This document shows, in pieces, positions 25,801 through 25,931 of a DNA stretch of 25,931 nucleotides (position 1 is the first letter of the stretch; each line of letters opens with the position of its first letter). Source of the stretch: JAQUGA01 sp964521105. Lineage in GTDB: Bacteria > Bacteroidota > Bacteroidia > Bacteroidales > WCHB1-69. Location: assembly GCA_964521105.1 (NCBI GenBank), contig CAZFPO010000032.1:1-25931 (forward strand), written 5' to 3'. Under the pieces are notes generated by a model, which was not told the origin of the DNA, ran no database searches, and saw nothing but the letters and a program-made list of their open reading frames with translations. The position numbers and the translations under genes were made by a program.

Positions 25801-25931
25801 TTACTTCCAAATTTTATATAGGATTTTGCCCAACCCGAACTAGATGTTGATGCTTGAGTTTTATTATCATATCGAACCTTGGTTATATTATTAAAACTAA
25901 CAGTTTGTTGACGCTGTATGTAAACATTATT
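19827..25931 (-). CDS. giant modular surface protein with parallel beta-helix (N-terminus outside window)
   Basis: The frame is open to the right edge, so at least 2034 residues precede the TGA, and any signal peptide lies beyond the window. An ATG at 25082 is internal, because coding sequence with the same modules continues upstream of it. Order from the edge: a jelly-roll-like region (25900-25300), an E-set module with VKAVDANNNVDVD (24830-24510), a PKD-like Ig domain (24500-24240), FN3 (24240-23960) and a right-handed parallel beta-helix (23960-22360). The helix starts at VGSGQEYATIQGAMDDVYNC and contains an inserted jelly roll (23350-22840). A second pair of E-set modules (22340-21530, with VKAVDANNNFDVD), FN3 (21520-21225), an NW-type linker, solenoid units and another jelly roll (20710-20240) follow. 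It is probably an adhesin or a polysaccharide-binding protein. The beta-helix resembles pectate-lyase folds, but no catalytic residues are evident. Confidence 0.88.
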   Translation of the reverse strand, partial: NNVYIQRQQTVSFNNITKVRYDNKTQASTSSSGWAKSYIKFGSNQVWIDSDITGTGIDSYTNQEWTNSISGNQTLAIGIQYTYGSTQTGSLYYRRAWFDNIRFYGITTEVAHTDGVLFSSFIDGTTWGTASWTTSGANGSANVQIEYWNGAAWVLVPDGALAGNSSGFASSPKDISSLNTSTYSRIRLRINYSYSSGRPSLASWKISPTYGSQLSDIVSSSGETDNIDYINYQAASFLTTSNAVKVGTITIRDGGASSPDSDSKTTSLTDITFTVQNFANIRTMAIFDGSTNLKEVTSVAASTTFSSISGLVAPDNGTKSFDIYATFKTTVTDNQQIKLTISSATASTSGSMFASANAGAAETSITGNKNKIIVTASKLIFTTEPSSSVCINVNLVQAPVVKAVDANNNVDVDFNGISVGIANAGSLGMSNNSVLASSGVATFTNLQFTAAGSAGVLTTTNVSGLANNSCATSITVGQTPATPGAISGTATQCPALTNQVYSITAVSGATTYTWSVPAGWSITSGQGTISIQATTGSTGQNGNITVTAGNTCGTSSAQTLAVTVANGTPAVPTANAFTNIGATSFTANWTAVGTATSYRLDVSTSNTFASFVSGYQDLNVGNVTTYNVTGLSTGTKYYYRVRAVNSCGTSANSATQIAFTKKYLFTVGSGQEYATIQGAMDDVYNCWQTTSFDADVEVRIFNGTYTEAVTSNSALAPNASGRFLIKAASGNAPIIDGGSSRARGIDISESYVTISGLTVRNHTADGIKITGGNNIIEYNTVHNNGAYNIIIFGGGNSNELAYNKCYGTAEAGIWVTASSSANIHHNLCYDHTKYGIYLSASANSAVVKNNTLYGNGSTSGGVESNLLTQGFNSASNPTGWTTAIITDTGTDPAITYEASSLHPSGYNKTEGTNMVRFNSYTCASGAQMRLNQTSPFSTSGKTNIKVQFDWLQQSTYNKTTEGVLVQYSTNGSTWTDVTFYPSYNATTSWTSISCNLPAGAENQANLYIGLLFTSEYGNDCYLDNLIVKGSSIGTTTGSGLQIASSTNITSTNNIMYAKLGGDYYAVYVDGTSSLTTGSGWNNLYSTGSKLGYYGSDKNTIGDWNTATPGSNDDINADPLFVTNGSDFHLKSEASAGTYTGGSWPPTALSGGTWTQYSGQHSPSIDAGNPADAFANESAYNGGKINQGCYGNTPQASRTANDKNSKAIAPDTQTAAGDIPSTSINVGSSVDVFKFKISDLGATGDGLPTKVTSIKIKKLGGTADWSDHIAGAGIFYAGSEVANTGVVITDNDITISFNPAVAQIPNGTSSELSLKIWLNTSNIVDNSTMQFGISQTTHGFVADATGSTFATDFGAAVSGNTMTVRVTATKLVFETNMPPAIVPLNTGFPVSVKAVDANNNFDVDASSSITLSTYAPGTGTLSSITGLTQTMLGGVLQWTDVSYNTVQTFKIKASATGLTDGISILINCIDVPGDFAISTPLNANSCNGNITITWGASNNANSYDLYYSTGSASDPSGCATPIVNVTSPLTFNASSPLTLYKFKVLAINPVGQTWSSNEGSDSTRTGNTWIGGTSTNWSTNLNWCGNSPPTISSDVIFFPGTQFYPTLTANSNVRDITIEPGVTLNTGTYTLNVYGNWTNNGTLSGNGTINFTGTSGSQNINNGSNSFYNLTINKTSGSAVLNTNDITVRNNLTITAGTFDANNLNITLSGNWTDNGTFTPGTGLVSFNGSDASTISRASSEIEIFFDEFENGNQGWTLQSIASNTDWRIQTESGNKIMSSYDLSTLSSNSYCRTCGNFSIDFYRDIDLSDYSSATLYFKWKSSTGSYLPIGSVMMDGSVLGNFSNSAAWNSVSYSVNAHCGSGFKNLAFRFYMASTEVTKPVSFIGIDSVKIRAVSNIETFNKLKIEKTGAGSVSLNSSIKSLDNLEIASGTLNSSGKFIKCHKDFINNGTFTHNNGEVLFIGNQTQYVKGSSNTVFYKFSKTSTGDLIIGDNSTATNIEVSNSFNWTNMSDKIIVGDGVASTFKINDNLYIQQN
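20080..21035 (-). repeat. beta-solenoid units GxWxNxG / FxG, upstream group
   Basis: Units begin near 21031 (YGNWTNNGT), 20808 (SGNWTDNGT) and 20110 (HKDFINNGT). Each is followed by a strand such as INFTG, VSFNG or VLFIG, and the upstream units continue with FYNL.I.KTSG and LTITAGT.DANN. A jelly roll separates the second from the third. The same unit recurs three times after the TGA, at 19050-18550. Confidence 0.65.

Overview
The window looks like a chromosomal segment of an AT-rich member of the Bacteroidota, probably Bacteroidales or a close relative. The evidence is a 286-residue primary sigma factor of the short Bacteroidota type, a type IX secretion (T9SS) C-terminal sorting domain, very large modular surface proteins, Bacteroidota-style -7 boxes (TAnnTTTG), mostly weak Shine-Dalgarno signals and TAA-dominated stop codons. 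There is no sign of a prophage, an integrative element, a CRISPR array or a defence island.

Positions 1-13900 are mainly core functions. The end of a LytTR response regulator (plus) converges on a minus-strand operon of four genes: sigma-54 activator, lptE, a TPR-like protein and secG. This cluster links outer-membrane LPS assembly to protein export. Divergent from it run an HtrA-type periplasmic protease, the primary sigma factor and pyrG (plus). A bidirectional terminator, next to a 31-nt perfect palindrome, separates pyrG from a convergent minus-strand operon: an ExbB/TolQ proton channel with a signal peptide, a four-helix membrane protein and two tandem ExbD/TolR proteins. Upstream of that lie tRNA-Ser(GGA), a type I asparaginase and a TatD-family hydrolase, all minus strand. 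A gene-free stretch of about 640 bp (12259-12902) follows. It holds two copies of a hairpin-forming intergenic repeat, a degenerate third copy and a REP-like palindrome. A glycosyltransferase family 9 (heptosyltransferase-like) gene then runs on the plus strand and ends at a terminator shared with the next block.

Positions 13956-25931 are a block of giant surface or secreted proteins on the minus strand. The promoter-distal gene encodes a 1449-residue protein with a signal peptide, a DNRLRE-like domain, four Ig-like repeats and a T9SS sorting domain. Six bases upstream ends an even larger reading frame that runs off the right edge of the window. It is a mosaic of E-set, PKD-like, FN3, parallel beta-helix, jelly-roll and beta-solenoid modules.

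The main anomaly is in this giant frame. It stays in one frame from 25931 down to 18312 and is interrupted by exactly one TGA codon at 19829-19827. The 504 codons after that TGA are intact and carry the same module types. The giant protein also ends without a visible T9SS sorting domain. I see no convincing new multi-gene system. The points most worth a second look are the in-frame TGA, the missing sorting domain, the ExbB/4-TM/ExbD/ExbD module and the sigma-54 activator heading an envelope operon.
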